In this document: piece by piece, positions 25,906 through 34,597 of the stretch
Layout of the letters: every line of letters starts with the position of its first letter
How positions within the stretch are numbered: position 1 is the first letter of the stretch
Assembly: GCA_000717735.1 (NCBI GenBank)
Contig: JOBE01000034.1
Span: forward strand, 16,551-80,550
Reading direction: 5' to 3'
Source: Streptomyces griseoluteus
GTDB lineage: Bacteria; Actinomycetota; Actinomycetes; Streptomycetales; Streptomycetaceae
Length of the DNA: 64,000 bases
The notes under the pieces: generated by a model
What the model was told of the DNA's origin: nothing
Database searches by the model: none
The model's input: only the letters and a program-made list of their open reading frames with translations
Made by a program: the position numbers and the translations under genes

Positions 25906-27078
25906 TCAGCGCCAGGGGATGTGCAGCCAGGGGCTGCCCTCGTGCTCCGTCAGGACGCGGTGGGCGGCCACGCACTGCTCGTGGAAGTGGCCGTACTCCT
26001 CGCCGTCGAAGCGCAGCACCCGCCCGAGCGCGTACCCCGCCGCGTAGTCCTGCCAGGACCCGTAGGCCGACCGGGCGAGCGCGCCCGCGTGGACGATCGC
26101 CTGTTCGGCCTCCGGGGGTGCGCAGAAGCGGGCCGAGAGTCCCCAGCGGGCCAGGTTCACCGCCCGTCCGTAGTCGTACGCGATCGTCTTGAGCACCCGT
26201 CCCTGCGGGGGCAGCAGCCCGTCGGCGCGGAACCGGGCCTCGTAGCGCAGGATGCGGCGCACCAGCTCCTCGATGTGCCGCACCGACGACGGGCTCGCGC
26301 CCAGGTCCTGGGCGTGTCCGGCGGCGGTCTCGCGCCACTCGTCGGCCGAGGGCACCTCGCCCCGCCCGATGCGCAGCTCCTCGCGGACCCGGAGGGCGAA
26401 GTCCGGCTCCGGCGGGCTGTTGCGCCCGTCGAGCAGCGCGTCGAGCTGCTTGCGCCAGCCCGCCCGGTCGGTGACGCCCCAGGCGTCGCGGAGCGATTCG
26501 AGCTCGTCGGTGTACCCCGTGAAGACCGAACCGACGTCGTTCCACGGGACGCCGTTGCGGAACGCCAGATGGGCGCCGCAGGCGAGGCCGAAGGCGAGCG
26601 GGCCGAGCAGCGGCCCGTGGCGCAGGGCGGCGAACCGGTCGTCCGTGCCCCGCTCGTTCTCCCTGTACGCGCGCAGCCACCACGCCCGGTGCTCGGGCGT
26701 GGTGGGCAGCAGGAACTGCCCGGGGGTGCCGCCGTTCACGGCGAGGAGCACGCGCGGGTCGCGCCAGCCGAACTCGGCCGCCCACCGCAGGGTGATCCGG
26801 TGGAACACCCAGTCCGGATGCCAGGGCGGCAGCATCCCGCGCGTGAGGACCTGCCGGACGACGAGCCCCTTCGCCACCTGCTGGGGCCGCCAGTAGACCG
26901 CGTCGGGTTCGGCGTCCACCTCGGCCCTGGGGGCGGCGATGAACAGCTCGGCCCCGGCGAGGATCCGGATCTGTTCGGCCTCGTCGCCGCGCAGCCCCGC
27001 CTCGTGCAGCAGCTGCTCGATCTCGGAGGGTGGGATCCACGGGGCGCCGTGGGCGTCGGGACGGCGGTGGGGGCTCAT
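25906..27078 (-). CDS. DUF1266-family protein (first of a tandem pair)
   Basis: A 390-residue soluble protein with no signal or membrane segment. The region 'YTDELESLRDAWGVTDRAGW' and the C-terminal 'GYALGRVLRFDGEEYGHFHE' leading to 'SPWLHIPW' match what I recall of the DUF1266 family, whose function is unknown. The upstream neighbour is a clear paralogue: shared landmarks are 'GMLPPWHPDWVFH', 'RILRYEARFRADGLLPPQGR' and a closing 'SPW...IPW'. Its start overlaps the neighbour's stop (ATGA at 27075-27078), so the two are translationally coupled. An N-terminal extension of about 60 residues distinguishes it from the family core. Confidence 0.65.
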   Translation of the reverse strand: MSPHRRPDAHGAPWIPPSEIEQLLHEAGLRGDEAEQIRILAGAELFIAAPRAEVDAEPDAVYWRPQQVAKGLVVRQVLTRGMLPPWHPDWVFHRITLRWAAEFGWRDPRVLLAVNGGTPGQFLLPTTPEHRAWWLRAYRENERGTDDRFAALRHGPLLGPLAFGLACGAHLAFRNGVPWNDVGSVFTGYTDELESLRDAWGVTDRAGWRKQLDALLDGRNSPPEPDFALRVREELRIGRGEVPSADEWRETAAGHAQDLGASPSSVRHIEELVRRILRYEARFRADGLLPPQGRVLKTIAYDYGRAVNLARWGLSARFCAPPEAEQAIVHAGALARSAYGSWQDYAAGYALGRVLRFDGEEYGHFHEQCVAAHRVLTEHEGSPWLHIPWR

Positions 27079-28223
27079 GACCACGGGATGTTCCGGTAGG
27101 GGCTCGAAGGGTCCTGGGTGAGGATGCGGTGGATGGCCACGGACTCCTGGTACGTCGGCTCGGCGTCGCCCTCGTCGAAGTGGATCAGCCGGGCGAGCAG
27201 ATAGCCGAGGGAGAACGCCTCCCAGGAGTCGTACGCCTGCCGGGCGGCCCCGAGGACCGCGAGGACGGACTGCTCCGCCTCTTGCGGGTCGCAGTACCGC
27301 GCGCCGAGCGCGAGGCGTACGACGTTCACGGCGCGGCCGTGGTCGAAGGCGGCGAGGGTGTCGACCCGGCCGTCCGGCGGGAGGAGGCCGTCGGCGCGGA
27401 ACCGCTCCTCGTAGTGCAGGATCCGGCGCAGGAACTCCGCGGCCTCGGCCCGGTCCTCGCCGTAGGGGTCGTCCCGCTCGAAGTTCACGGTGACCATCGA
27501 GTCCCACTGCACGGCGGTCGGCGGGTGGCCGAGGCGTGCGGTGAGACGGCGCCGCATCCCCAGGACGGACTCGGGGATCCGCCCGACGAGCCGGGTGTCG
27601 ATCAGGAGCCGCAGCTTGTCCCGGAAGTCCGCCCGGTGGTGGACGGCCCAGGGCCGGCGCAGCCGGGCGATGTCGGTGGGGTAGTCCTCGTACTGGGCGC
27701 CGAGTCCGTTCCACACCAGGCCGTTGAGGACGGCGAGGTGCGCGCCGAGCGCGAGGGCGTGCGCGACGGGACCGTGCAGGTGCTCGCCGGCGTGGGTGAG
27801 CAGCCGCAGCCGCGCGGGGCCGCCGCCCCGTCCGGCCGCCTCCTGCCACGCCCGCCGGTCGGCCGGTCGGCCGGGCAGGGCGACCTCGAACGGGGTCCCC
27901 GGGTTGACCGCGAGCCACCACCTGTCGTGCGGCCAGGCCGCGGCGAGCGCGTCGAGGGTGATCTGCCGGAACACCCAGTCCGGGTGCCAGGGCGGCAGCA
28001 TGCCCTCGGTGAGGACCGGTACGACGGTGCGCCGGGCGGCCTTGTCGCGCTGGGAGGGGAGGGGGGTGGTGAAGCCGGGCACGTCGGCGTGCAGCCGTGC
28101 GACGAGTACGTACAGGCGGGTCCGCCCGAGGGCGTCCAGGACGGCGGTTCGGTCCTCGCGCGCCCCGGCCTCGTACAGCTGTCGCTCGGTGTGTGTCGGT
28201 GGTGCCCAACTCCCCGTGGTCAT
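27075..28223 (-). CDS. DUF1266-family protein (second of a tandem pair)
   Basis: A 382-residue paralogue of the adjoining protein: 'GMLPPWHPDWVFRQITLDAL', 'RILHYEERFRADGLLPPDGR', and 'FSLGYLLARLIHFDEGDAEP' ending 'SSPYRNIPWS'. The shared landmarks are in the same order, so the pair arose by duplication. It is the first gene of the pair on the minus strand. TAGGAT lies 6 nt before the ATG and there is no Shine-Dalgarno, so its message is probably leaderless. Function unknown; cytosolic. Confidence 0.65.
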   Translation of the reverse strand: MTTGSWAPPTHTERQLYEAGAREDRTAVLDALGRTRLYVLVARLHADVPGFTTPLPSQRDKAARRTVVPVLTEGMLPPWHPDWVFRQITLDALAAAWPHDRWWLAVNPGTPFEVALPGRPADRRAWQEAAGRGGGPARLRLLTHAGEHLHGPVAHALALGAHLAVLNGLVWNGLGAQYEDYPTDIARLRRPWAVHHRADFRDKLRLLIDTRLVGRIPESVLGMRRRLTARLGHPPTAVQWDSMVTVNFERDDPYGEDRAEAAEFLRRILHYEERFRADGLLPPDGRVDTLAAFDHGRAVNVVRLALGARYCDPQEAEQSVLAVLGAARQAYDSWEAFSLGYLLARLIHFDEGDAEPTYQESVAIHRILTQDPSSPYRNIPWS

Positions 28224-28229
28224 GGGGCG

Positions 28230-28235
28230 ATCCTA
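28230..28235 (-). promoter_or_regulatory. -10 box of the DUF1266 pair (leaderless)
   Basis: On the minus strand TAGGAT (TANNNT) ends 6 nt before the ATG at 28223. No good -35 is visible. Confidence 0.45.
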
Positions 28236-28265
28236 CAAAGCGGGCCGGAGGGGCCGGTGCCGGGC

Positions 28266-28334
28266 GGCGTGGGGCCCGGAGGCGTGGGGCCCGGCCCTCG
28301 GAGCCGGGCGGACTTCAGAGCCGGGCGGACTTCA
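28266..28334. repeat. Two adjoining tandem duplications at the end of the PucR gene
   Basis: GGCGTGGGGCCCGG occurs twice in tandem (28266-28294). GAGCCGGGCGGACTTCA (17 bp) is perfectly duplicated at 28301-28317 and 28318-28334. The second block covers the last codons and stop of the PucR gene, so one duplicate adds residues to its C-terminus. Confidence 0.85.
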
Positions 28335-29427
28335 GGGACATGTGGAGGAGCAGGCGGTCCTCGCCGTCGTCCAGGTCGAGGCCCGTGAGCTGTTCGACCC
28401 GGGACAGCCGGTAGTACAGGGTCTGGCGGTGGATGCCGAGGGCCGCCGCCGTGCGGCCTGCCTGACCCGCGTTGTCGAGGAACGCCTCTGCGGTGCGGGC
28501 GAGTTCGGCGTGGGCCGGGGTGAGCAGCGGTGCGACGACGGGGTCGATCTCGGGGTGGTAGAGCGCCGCCAGCAGACGGTACGGGCCGATGCCGGACCAC
28601 TCCGCGACGGGACCGAGCTTCGGCTGTGCCGTGGCCGCGCGGGCCGCCGTGTTGGCTTCGCGCCAGGCCGCCGGGAGTTCCGTGAGGCCCCGGCGGGGGG
28701 TCGCGATGCCGGCCGGGGCGGCGGCGCGGAGCCGGTCGGCGGCCGTGTGGGCGGGGGAGAGGTCCTCGGCCGTGCGCAGCCGTACGAGGACGGCGAGCGA
28801 CTCGCCCTCGGGGAGGGTGGTGACCGCCGCCGCGCCGGGGACCGCCCGGATCGAGGGGGCCTCGCCCCGCCAGGGGGTCACGCAGACGACGGTGTGCAGA
28901 CCGTCCGCGCTGGGGCCGAGGGCCGCCCGGAGCGCCGCGACGGCCATGTCGCTCTGCCAGCCGCGCCCGGCGGTCAGGACGGCGGCGAACTCGCGCGAGA
29001 GGTCGGCGTCCGCGCGCTCCTCGCCGGCGAGGAGGTCGCCGATCCGGGTGGCGACCTCCATCGCGGCGTCGAGCTGGGCGGGCGTGGGGCCGGGCTCGGC
29101 GTCGAGCAGCCAGACGTATCCGAGGACGACGCCCCGGTGGCGTACGGGCAGGCAGAGGCGGTGCCGGAACACCCCGGCGTCGGGGGCGGCCGGGATGCGG
29201 ACCGGGCCGGTCGCCCGGGTGATGCCGAAGCCCTCGAACCAGGCGCGGATCGCGGGGGTCGACTTCCGGGTCAGGATCGACCGCGTCCGGACCGGGTCCA
29301 TCGCGGTGTCGTCGTCGCTGTCGTGGGCGCCGAAGGCGATCAGTCCGAAATCGCGGTTCTCCAGCGTCGCCGGGGCGCCGAGCAGCGCCGAGATCTCGTC
29401 CACCAGTTCTTGGTAATCGCCTTTCAC
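28315..29427 (-). CDS. PucR-family transcriptional regulator, probably of proline catabolism
   Basis: A 370-residue regulator with a sensory N-terminal half ('[20 protein letters not shown]', GAF-like) and the PucR-type C-terminal helix-turn-helix ('[20 protein letters not shown]', then '[20 protein letters not shown]'). It is divergent from the proline dehydrogenase gene, and PucR proteins commonly control adjacent catabolic genes, so control of proline use is the natural inference. GTG 29427 is preceded by GAGAAT 6 nt upstream and no Shine-Dalgarno, suggesting a leaderless message. The C-terminal codons lie in a 17-bp tandem duplication. Confidence 0.88.
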   Translation of the reverse strand: MKGDYQELVDEISALLGAPATLENRDFGLIAFGAHDSDDDTAMDPVRTRSILTRKSTPAIRAWFEGFGITRATGPVRIPAAPDAGVFRHRLCLPVRHRGVVLGYVWLLDAEPGPTPAQLDAAMEVATRIGDLLAGEERADADLSREFAAVLTAGRGWQSDMAVAALRAALGPSADGLHTVVCVTPWRGEAPSIRAVPGAAAVTTLPEGESLAVLVRLRTAEDLSPAHTAADRLRAAAPAGIATPRRGLTELPAAWREANTAARAATAQPKLGPVAEWSGIGPYRLLAALYHPEIDPVVAPLLTPAHAELARTAEAFLDNAGQAGRTAAALGIHRQTLYYRLSRVEQLTGLDLDDGEDRLLLHMSLKSARL

Positions 29428-29611
29428 AGCGCCATTCTCGCACCCCTCTCAGACAAATGTATGAGCCGCTGTCCACGGATGCGTGACAGCTGTAGATGGC
29501 GGACGATCGGAGCGATCCATAGGTTTCACGGTGGTTCTTCGTGCTGTTCCCGGTTTCTTACGAAAGAGCGGGTACGGCATCCTTCGTCACCTGTCCTTCT
29601 GGAGGTCCCCC

Positions 29612-30538
29612 GTGCTGGGTCCCGTGATCCTCGCCGCGTCGCGCAGCGACAAGATGCGCCGTTTCGTGTCGGCCGCCCCCGGGACCAAGCAGGTCGTCGC
29701 CCGCTTCATCGCCGGCGAGTCGGTCGACGACGTCGTCCCGATCGTCCAGGAGCTGAGCGACCGCGGCCTGGAGGTCACCCTCGACGTCGTCGGTGAGGAC
29801 ATCACCACCGTCGAGCAGTCGTACGCCGCCCGGGACGCCTACCTGGAGCTCATCGGCCGTCTCAAGGAGCTGGGCCTCGGCGCCCGCGCCGAGATGTCCG
29901 TGAAGCTGTCGATGTTCGGCCAGTCCCTCGAGGACGGCCACGAGCTGGCCCTCGCGAACGTCCGGCCCGTCGTCGCGGCCGCCGCCGAGATCGGCACCAC
30001 CGTCACCCTGGACGCCGAGGACCACACCACCCTCGACTCGATGTTCGCCATCCACGAGGAGCTGCGGAAGGACTTCCCGCAGACCGGCTGCGTCATCCAG
30101 GCGTACCTCTTCCGCACCGAGGACGACGCCCGACGCCTCGCCGCCGGCGGCTCCCGCGTCCGGATCGTGAAGGGCGCCTACAAGGAGCCCGCGTCCGTCG
30201 CCATCCAGGACAAGCCCGAGATCGACAAGGCGTACGTCCGGATCATGAAGATCCTGATGGACGGCGAGGGCTACCCGATGATCGGGTCCCACGACCCGCG
30301 CCTGATCGCCGTCGGCCAGGAGCTCGCCCGCCGTGCCGGGCGCAAGCTGGACGAGTACGAGTTCCAGATGCTGTACGGCATCCGCTCCGAGGAGCAGCAG
30401 CGCCTCGCCGCCGAAGGCCACCGCATGCGCGTCTACACCGCGTACGGCACCGACTGGTACGGCTACTTCATGCGCCGTCTCGCGGAGAAGCCGGCCAACC
30501 TGCTCTTCTTCGTCCGCTCCATCCTCACCAAGGGCTGA
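29612..30538 (+). CDS. Proline dehydrogenase (monofunctional)
   Basis: A 308-residue FAD enzyme that oxidises proline to pyrroline-5-carboxylate. Family motifs: 'LGLGARAEMSVKLSMFGQSL', 'VTLDAEDHTTLDS', 'QAYLFRTEDDARRL', 'RIVKGAYKEP', 'MIGSHDPRLI', 'EFQMLYGIR' and 'RMRVYTAYGTDWYGYFMRRL'. GTG 29612 is chosen because GGAGG lies 6 nt upstream; GTG 29483 in frame would add a non-conserved leader. It is followed 30 bp later by the P5C dehydrogenase gene and is divergent from the PucR regulator. Confidence 0.95.
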   Translation: MLGPVILAASRSDKMRRFVSAAPGTKQVVARFIAGESVDDVVPIVQELSDRGLEVTLDVVGEDITTVEQSYAARDAYLELIGRLKELGLGARAEMSVKLSMFGQSLEDGHELALANVRPVVAAAAEIGTTVTLDAEDHTTLDSMFAIHEELRKDFPQTGCVIQAYLFRTEDDARRLAAGGSRVRIVKGAYKEPASVAIQDKPEIDKAYVRIMKILMDGEGYPMIGSHDPRLIAVGQELARRAGRKLDEYEFQMLYGIRSEEQQRLAAEGHRMRVYTAYGTDWYGYFMRRLAEKPANLLFFVRSILTKG

Positions 30539-30568
30539 GCCCACCTCTCACAAGGAGTATCGAGAACC

Positions 30569-32209
30569 ATGGACGCTGTCACCCAGGTCCCCGCTCCGGT
30601 CAACGAGCCGGTGCACAGCTACGCCCCCGGTTCCCCGGAGCGTGCCCGCCTCGAGGTCAAGCTCAAGGAGCTGGCCGAGAACCCGCGCGAGCTGCCGATG
30701 ACCATCGGCGGCGTGAAGCGTCTCGGCGGCGGCGAGGAGTTCAAGGTCGTCCAGCCGCACAACCACAAGGCCGTCATCGGCACCTTCCGCGGCGCCACCA
30801 CCCAGGACGCCCAGGACGCGATCGACGCGGCCCTCGCCGCGGCCCCGGCCTGGCGCGCGATGGCCTTCGACGACCGTGCCGCGATCATCCTGCGCGCCGC
30901 CGAGCTGCTGGCCGGCCCGTGGCGCGAGACGCTGGCCGCGTCCACCATGCTCGGCCAGTCGAAGACCGCCCAGCAGGCCGAGATCGACACCCCGTGCGAG
31001 CTCGTCGACTTCTGGCGCTTCAACGTGGCGTACGCCCGCCAGATCCTGGCCGAGCAGCCCCCGGCCAACTCCCCGGGCGTGTGGAACCGTCTCGACCACC
31101 GCCCGCTCGAAGGCTTCGTCTACGCGATCACGCCGTTCAACTTCACGGCCATCGCGGGCAACCTGCCCACCGCCCCCGCCCTCATGGGCAACGTGGTGGT
31201 CTGGAAGCCGTCCCCGACGCAGACCCACTCCGCCGTGCTCCTCATGGAGCTCCTGGAGGAGGCCGGCCTGCCGAAGGGCGTCATCAACCTGGTGACCGGC
31301 GACGGCATCGCCGTCTCGGAGGTGGCCCTGAACCACCGCGACCTGGCCGGCATCCACTTCACCGGTTCCACCAAGACCTTCCAGCACCTGTGGAAGACGG
31401 TCGGCACCAACATCGAGAAGTACCGCTCGTACCCGCGGATCGTCGGCGAGACCGGCGGCAAGGACTTCGTCGTCGCCCACCCGAGCGCCGACCGAGCGAT
31501 CCTGAAGACCGCGCTGACCCGCGGCTCCTTCGAGTTCCAGGGCCAGAAGTGCTCGGCGTCCTCCCGCGCCTACGTCCCGGCGTCCATCTGGAACGACGGC
31601 TTCAAGGAGGAGTTCGCGGCCGAGGTCGACGGCATCACCATGGGTGACGTCACCGACCTGTCGAACTTCATCGGTGCCGTCATCGACGAGCGCTCGTTCG
31701 CCAAGAACAAGGCGGCGATCGACCGTGCCGCGGCCGACCCGGCCTGCACGATCATCGCCGGCGGCACGTACGACGACTCGGTGGGCTACTTCGTCCGCCC
31801 GACCGTCATCGCCTGCACCGACCCGGAGAACGAGGTCTTCAAGGCCGAGTACTTCGGCCCCATCCTGGCGATCCACGTATACGACGACAGCTCTGCCGAG
31901 AAGTACGACGAGATGCTGACCCAGATGGAGTCGGTCTCGGACTACGCCCTCACCGGCTCGGTCATCTCCGGCGACCGCGCCGCCGCCGCGTACACGATGG
32001 AGAAGCTCCGCTTCGCCGCGGGCAACTTCTACATCAACGACAAGTCGACCGGTGCCGTCGTCGGCCAGCAGCCCTTCGGCGGCGGCCGCGCCTCGGGTAC
32101 GAACGACAAGGCCGGCGCCCCGCAGAACCTGATGCGCTGGACGCTGACCCGCGCCATCAAGGAGACGCTGGTCCCGCCGACCGAGTACGGCTACCCGCAC
32201 ATGGGCTGA
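30569..32209 (+). CDS. pruA: L-glutamate gamma-semialdehyde (P5C) dehydrogenase
   Basis: A 546-residue NAD-dependent aldehyde dehydrogenase, the second step of proline breakdown to glutamate. Motifs: 'EGFVYAITPFNFTAIAGNLP', 'GSTKTFQHLW', the Glu-containing 'RIVGETGGKDF' and the catalytic Cys in 'GQKCSASSRAYVP'. AAGGAG lies before the ATG. It lies 30 bp after the proline dehydrogenase gene, forming an operon that ends at a strong hairpin. Length is as expected for the group 1 family. Confidence 0.96.
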   Translation: MDAVTQVPAPVNEPVHSYAPGSPERARLEVKLKELAENPRELPMTIGGVKRLGGGEEFKVVQPHNHKAVIGTFRGATTQDAQDAIDAALAAAPAWRAMAFDDRAAIILRAAELLAGPWRETLAASTMLGQSKTAQQAEIDTPCELVDFWRFNVAYARQILAEQPPANSPGVWNRLDHRPLEGFVYAITPFNFTAIAGNLPTAPALMGNVVVWKPSPTQTHSAVLLMELLEEAGLPKGVINLVTGDGIAVSEVALNHRDLAGIHFTGSTKTFQHLWKTVGTNIEKYRSYPRIVGETGGKDFVVAHPSADRAILKTALTRGSFEFQGQKCSASSRAYVPASIWNDGFKEEFAAEVDGITMGDVTDLSNFIGAVIDERSFAKNKAAIDRAAADPACTIIAGGTYDDSVGYFVRPTVIACTDPENEVFKAEYFGPILAIHVYDDSSAEKYDEMLTQMESVSDYALTGSVISGDRAAAAYTMEKLRFAAGNFYINDKSTGAVVGQQPFGGGRASGTNDKAGAPQNLMRWTLTRAIKETLVPPTEYGYPHMG

Positions 32210-32232
32210 CACGCCCGTAGCACCCCCTGATC

Positions 32233-32273
32233 ACCGCCCCCCTCCTGGACCCCCAAACCAGGACGGGGGCGGT
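32233..32273. terminator. Terminator between the proline operon and the alpha/beta hydrolase
   Basis: ACCGCCCCC (32233-32241) pairs with GGGGGCGGT (32265-32273), with an inner CCTGG/CCAGG stem. It lies between convergent genes and could serve both. Confidence 0.7.
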
Positions 32274-32275
32274 TC

Positions 32276-33160
32276 TCATTTCCGGACGTTCCGCTTGAGG
32301 AAGTCGCCGATCAGCTCCGCGATCCGCGGGGCGTGGGTCTCCAGGGCGAAGTGGCCGGTGGGGAGGAGGTGGATCTCGGCGTCCGGGAGATCGCGGCGGA
32401 AGGCCTCGGCGCCGGCCGGGACGAAGACCTGGTCGCCCTCGCCCCAGACGGCGAGCAGGGGGACCCCGCTGGTGCGGAAGTACTCCTGGAAGGCGGGGTA
32501 CAGGTCGAAGTTGGAGCCGTAGTCCGCGATCAGGCCGAGCTGGATCCCGTCCTGGCCCTCGCGGGCCATCAGGGCGGCGTCGTGGTGCCAGGCGTCGGGG
32601 CTGAGGAGCTCGCGGTACTCGGCGGGGACGCCCGTCTCGTACTGCCACCTGATGCCGTCGAGGGAGCGGATGGCGCGGACCGGCTCCTCGGTCTCGGGGG
32701 TGCGGTTCTCGATCAGGGCGAGGACCGGGGCCCAGGCCTCGGCGCCGAGGCCGTCGGTGTAGGCGTTGCCGTTCTGGGTGACGATCGCGGTGACGCGCTC
32801 GGGGTGGGCGAGCGCGAGGCGGAGGCCGATGGGGGCGCCGTAGTCCTGGATGTAGAGCGCGTACCGGTCGAGTCCGAGCGCCTCGGTGAACTCGGCGGTG
32901 AGAGCCGCGAGTTCGGCGAAGGTGTAGTCGAACTCGGCGGCGGTGGGGGCGTCGCTGCGACCGAAGCCCAGGTGGTCGGGGGCGATCAGCCGGTAGCCCT
33001 GGCCGGCGAGCGGCGGGATCAGGTCGCGGAACATGTGCGAGCTGGTGGGGAAGCCGTGCAGGAGCAGGAGCACGGGGGCGTCGGCCGGCCCGGCCTCGCG
33101 GTAGGCGATCTGGTGGCCGCGGACGGCGACGGTGCGGTGGCGGGTCGGCAGTACGGACAT
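32276..33160 (-). CDS. Alpha/beta hydrolase, haloalkane dehalogenase/epoxide hydrolase-like
   Basis: A 294-residue cytosolic alpha/beta hydrolase. It has the oxyanion segment 'LLLLHGFPTSSHMF', a putative nucleophile Asp in 'YIQDYGAPIGLRLA' (dehalogenase/epoxide hydrolase type rather than the esterase Ser), an acidic residue in 'VWGEGDQVF' and the His in 'TGHFALETH'. Substrate unknown. The promoter region, shared with the divergent acetyltransferase gene, holds GTTAGC/GCTAAC repeats. Confidence 0.85.
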   Translation of the reverse strand: MSVLPTRHRTVAVRGHQIAYREAGPADAPVLLLLHGFPTSSHMFRDLIPPLAGQGYRLIAPDHLGFGRSDAPTAAEFDYTFAELAALTAEFTEALGLDRYALYIQDYGAPIGLRLALAHPERVTAIVTQNGNAYTDGLGAEAWAPVLALIENRTPETEEPVRAIRSLDGIRWQYETGVPAEYRELLSPDAWHHDAALMAREGQDGIQLGLIADYGSNFDLYPAFQEYFRTSGVPLLAVWGEGDQVFVPAGAEAFRRDLPDAEIHLLPTGHFALETHAPRIAELIGDFLKRNVRK

Positions 33161-33270
33161 CGTTCTAACCCCTTAAGTGCTGTTAGCTGGTTATGGGTCG
33201 AGCTAACCAGTCCCGTCTATAACCTGTCAATGGCTCTTTAGCAGTTAGGTGAGTGTGGAAGGCTGGGCGC
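33161..33270. promoter_or_regulatory. AT-rich divergent promoter region with GTTAGC/GCTAAC repeats
   Basis: GTTAGC (33182-33187) and GCTAAC (33202-33207) form a dyad, and further GTTA/TAAC and TTAGCAGTTAG motifs are scattered to 33247. The GC content is lower than in the neighbouring genes. Probable operator cluster for the hydrolase and acetyltransferase genes. Confidence 0.5.
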
Positions 33271-33807
33271 ATGACCGTGAGGATCGCGCACACCCATGAA
33301 CTCGGGGCCGCTCGGCTCCGCTCCGTACGCGAGCTGCTCGACGCCGCCTTCGAGGGCGACTTCGGCGACGACGACTGGGACCACACCCTCGGAGGCGTCC
33401 ACGCCTGGGTCGAGGACGAGCACGGCATGGCCGCCCACGGCGCCGTCGTGATGCGGCGGGCTCTCCATCGCGGCCGCTCGCACCGCGTCGGATACGTCGA
33501 AGGGGTCGCCGTACGGGCCGGTCTCAGGCGGCGGGGGCTCGGCGGGGCGGTCATGGCCGAGCTGGAACGGGTCATCGACGGGGCGTACGTGTTCGGGGCC
33601 CTCGGCGCGACGGACGACGGGGCCGCGCTCTACCGGGCGCGCGGCTGGCACGTCTGGGAGGGGCGCCTCGAAGCGCTCGGCCCCGAGGGGCTCGTCCATC
33701 TCGCGGAGGAGGAGGGCTTCGTCCTCCTGCGCCCGGCGGCAGGCCGTGAACTGCCGGACCCCGCCGCCCCGCTGGTCTTCGACTGGCGCGACGGCGACGT
33801 GATGTGA
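33271..33807 (+). CDS. Aminoglycoside 2'-N-acetyltransferase-like protein (AAC(2')-I family)
   Basis: A 178-residue GNAT protein close in length to AAC(2')-Ic (181). It follows the AAC(2') pattern: 'LLDAAFEGDFGDDDWDHTLG', then 'GYVEGVAVRAGLRRRGLGGA' at the acetyl-CoA site, 'DGAYVFGALGATDDGAALYR', and the family ending 'DWRDGDVM'. AAC(2') enzymes acetylate the 2'-amine of aminoglycosides; in mycobacteria the chromosomal copies may have another normal role. GGAAGG lies 8 nt before the ATG. Divergent from the alpha/beta hydrolase. Whether it confers resistance cannot be told from sequence. Confidence 0.82.
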   Translation: MTVRIAHTHELGAARLRSVRELLDAAFEGDFGDDDWDHTLGGVHAWVEDEHGMAAHGAVVMRRALHRGRSHRVGYVEGVAVRAGLRRRGLGGAVMAELERVIDGAYVFGALGATDDGAALYRARGWHVWEGRLEALGPEGLVHLAEEEGFVLLRPAAGRELPDPAAPLVFDWRDGDVM

Positions 33808-33814
33808 GGGAGCG

Positions 33815-34597
33815 TCAGCCCTCGCCCCTGCGTGGGTGTCGGCCGTCGCCGCGTCGTCGTGCGGCCTCGCGGTCCCGGTGGACGTGGCCCTTGTCCGTCT
33901 CCAGCTTCGCCGTGTACGTCGCGCCGATCGCCCAGCCGACGCCGAGCAGCGCGATCGTGTACCCCGGAAGCCCGAGGCCCGTCAGGGACACCCCCACCAT
34001 GCCGAGCAGGGCCAGCACCCAGATCACCAGCGCCACCTTGCCCCGGGCGCCGAGGAACAGCCACCCGCGCGGTCGGGCGGGCAGTGCCTCCAGGCCCCCT
34101 TCGGGGCCGGCGGTCGCCGCCTTCGGGCGCTTGAAGTAGCCGTACATCATCCACTCGCCGCACAGCTCCCAGCCCTCGGGCTCGAGCTCGCCGAGGACCC
34201 GCTCGCGGCGCCCGCCCTTGAGGACCTCGCGGCGGTACTCCCAGCGCAGCGCCGCCCCGGGGGCCCGGCGGCAGACGAACCGCCCGATCGCGTCGAGCGA
34301 CTCCACCTCCCAGCCCTGGTCGCCGTGGACGGCCAGCATCCGCCGGTCGTTGAAGAGGTCGGCGGTCCAGGTCCAGCTCTCCGCCGCGTCGTCCGGCTCG
34401 CCCGGCGGCGGCACGAGCCCGCCGAGCTGGGCGGCGAAGGCGGCGGCGGGGCCGAACTCCTCCTCGGGGCCCGTCCCGGACTCGGCGAGGTGGGTGCGCA
34501 GGTCCTCCACGGTGGCGGCGATCTGCTCGTCCGGCACGCCCGAGGCGCGCAGCGTGTCGGCGAGCGTGGCGAAGTAGCGGTCGGAGTCCTCGGTCAT
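33815..34597 (-). CDS. HAAS-type signalling membrane protein paired with PadR
   Basis: A 260-residue protein. The first 55 residues ('YFATLADTLRASGVPDEQIA' and 'DLRTHLAES') resemble the HAAS/DUF1700 helical domain that commonly accompanies PadR regulators. A central region with Trp-rich strands follows, including 'EPEGWELCGEWMMYGYFKRP'. Two membrane helices lie at about 200-215 and 219-235, with a basic cytosolic tail. The start overlaps the PadR stop (ATGA, 34594-34597). I infer a membrane protein cotranscribed with, and perhaps modulating, the PadR repressor. Confidence 0.7.
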   Translation of the reverse strand: MTEDSDRYFATLADTLRASGVPDEQIAATVEDLRTHLAESGTGPEEEFGPAAAFAAQLGGLVPPPGEPDDAAESWTWTADLFNDRRMLAVHGDQGWEVESLDAIGRFVCRRAPGAALRWEYRREVLKGGRRERVLGELEPEGWELCGEWMMYGYFKRPKAATAGPEGGLEALPARPRGWLFLGARGKVALVIWVLALLGMVGVSLTGLGLPGYTIALLGVGWAIGATYTAKLETDKGHVHRDREAARRRGDGRHPRRGEG

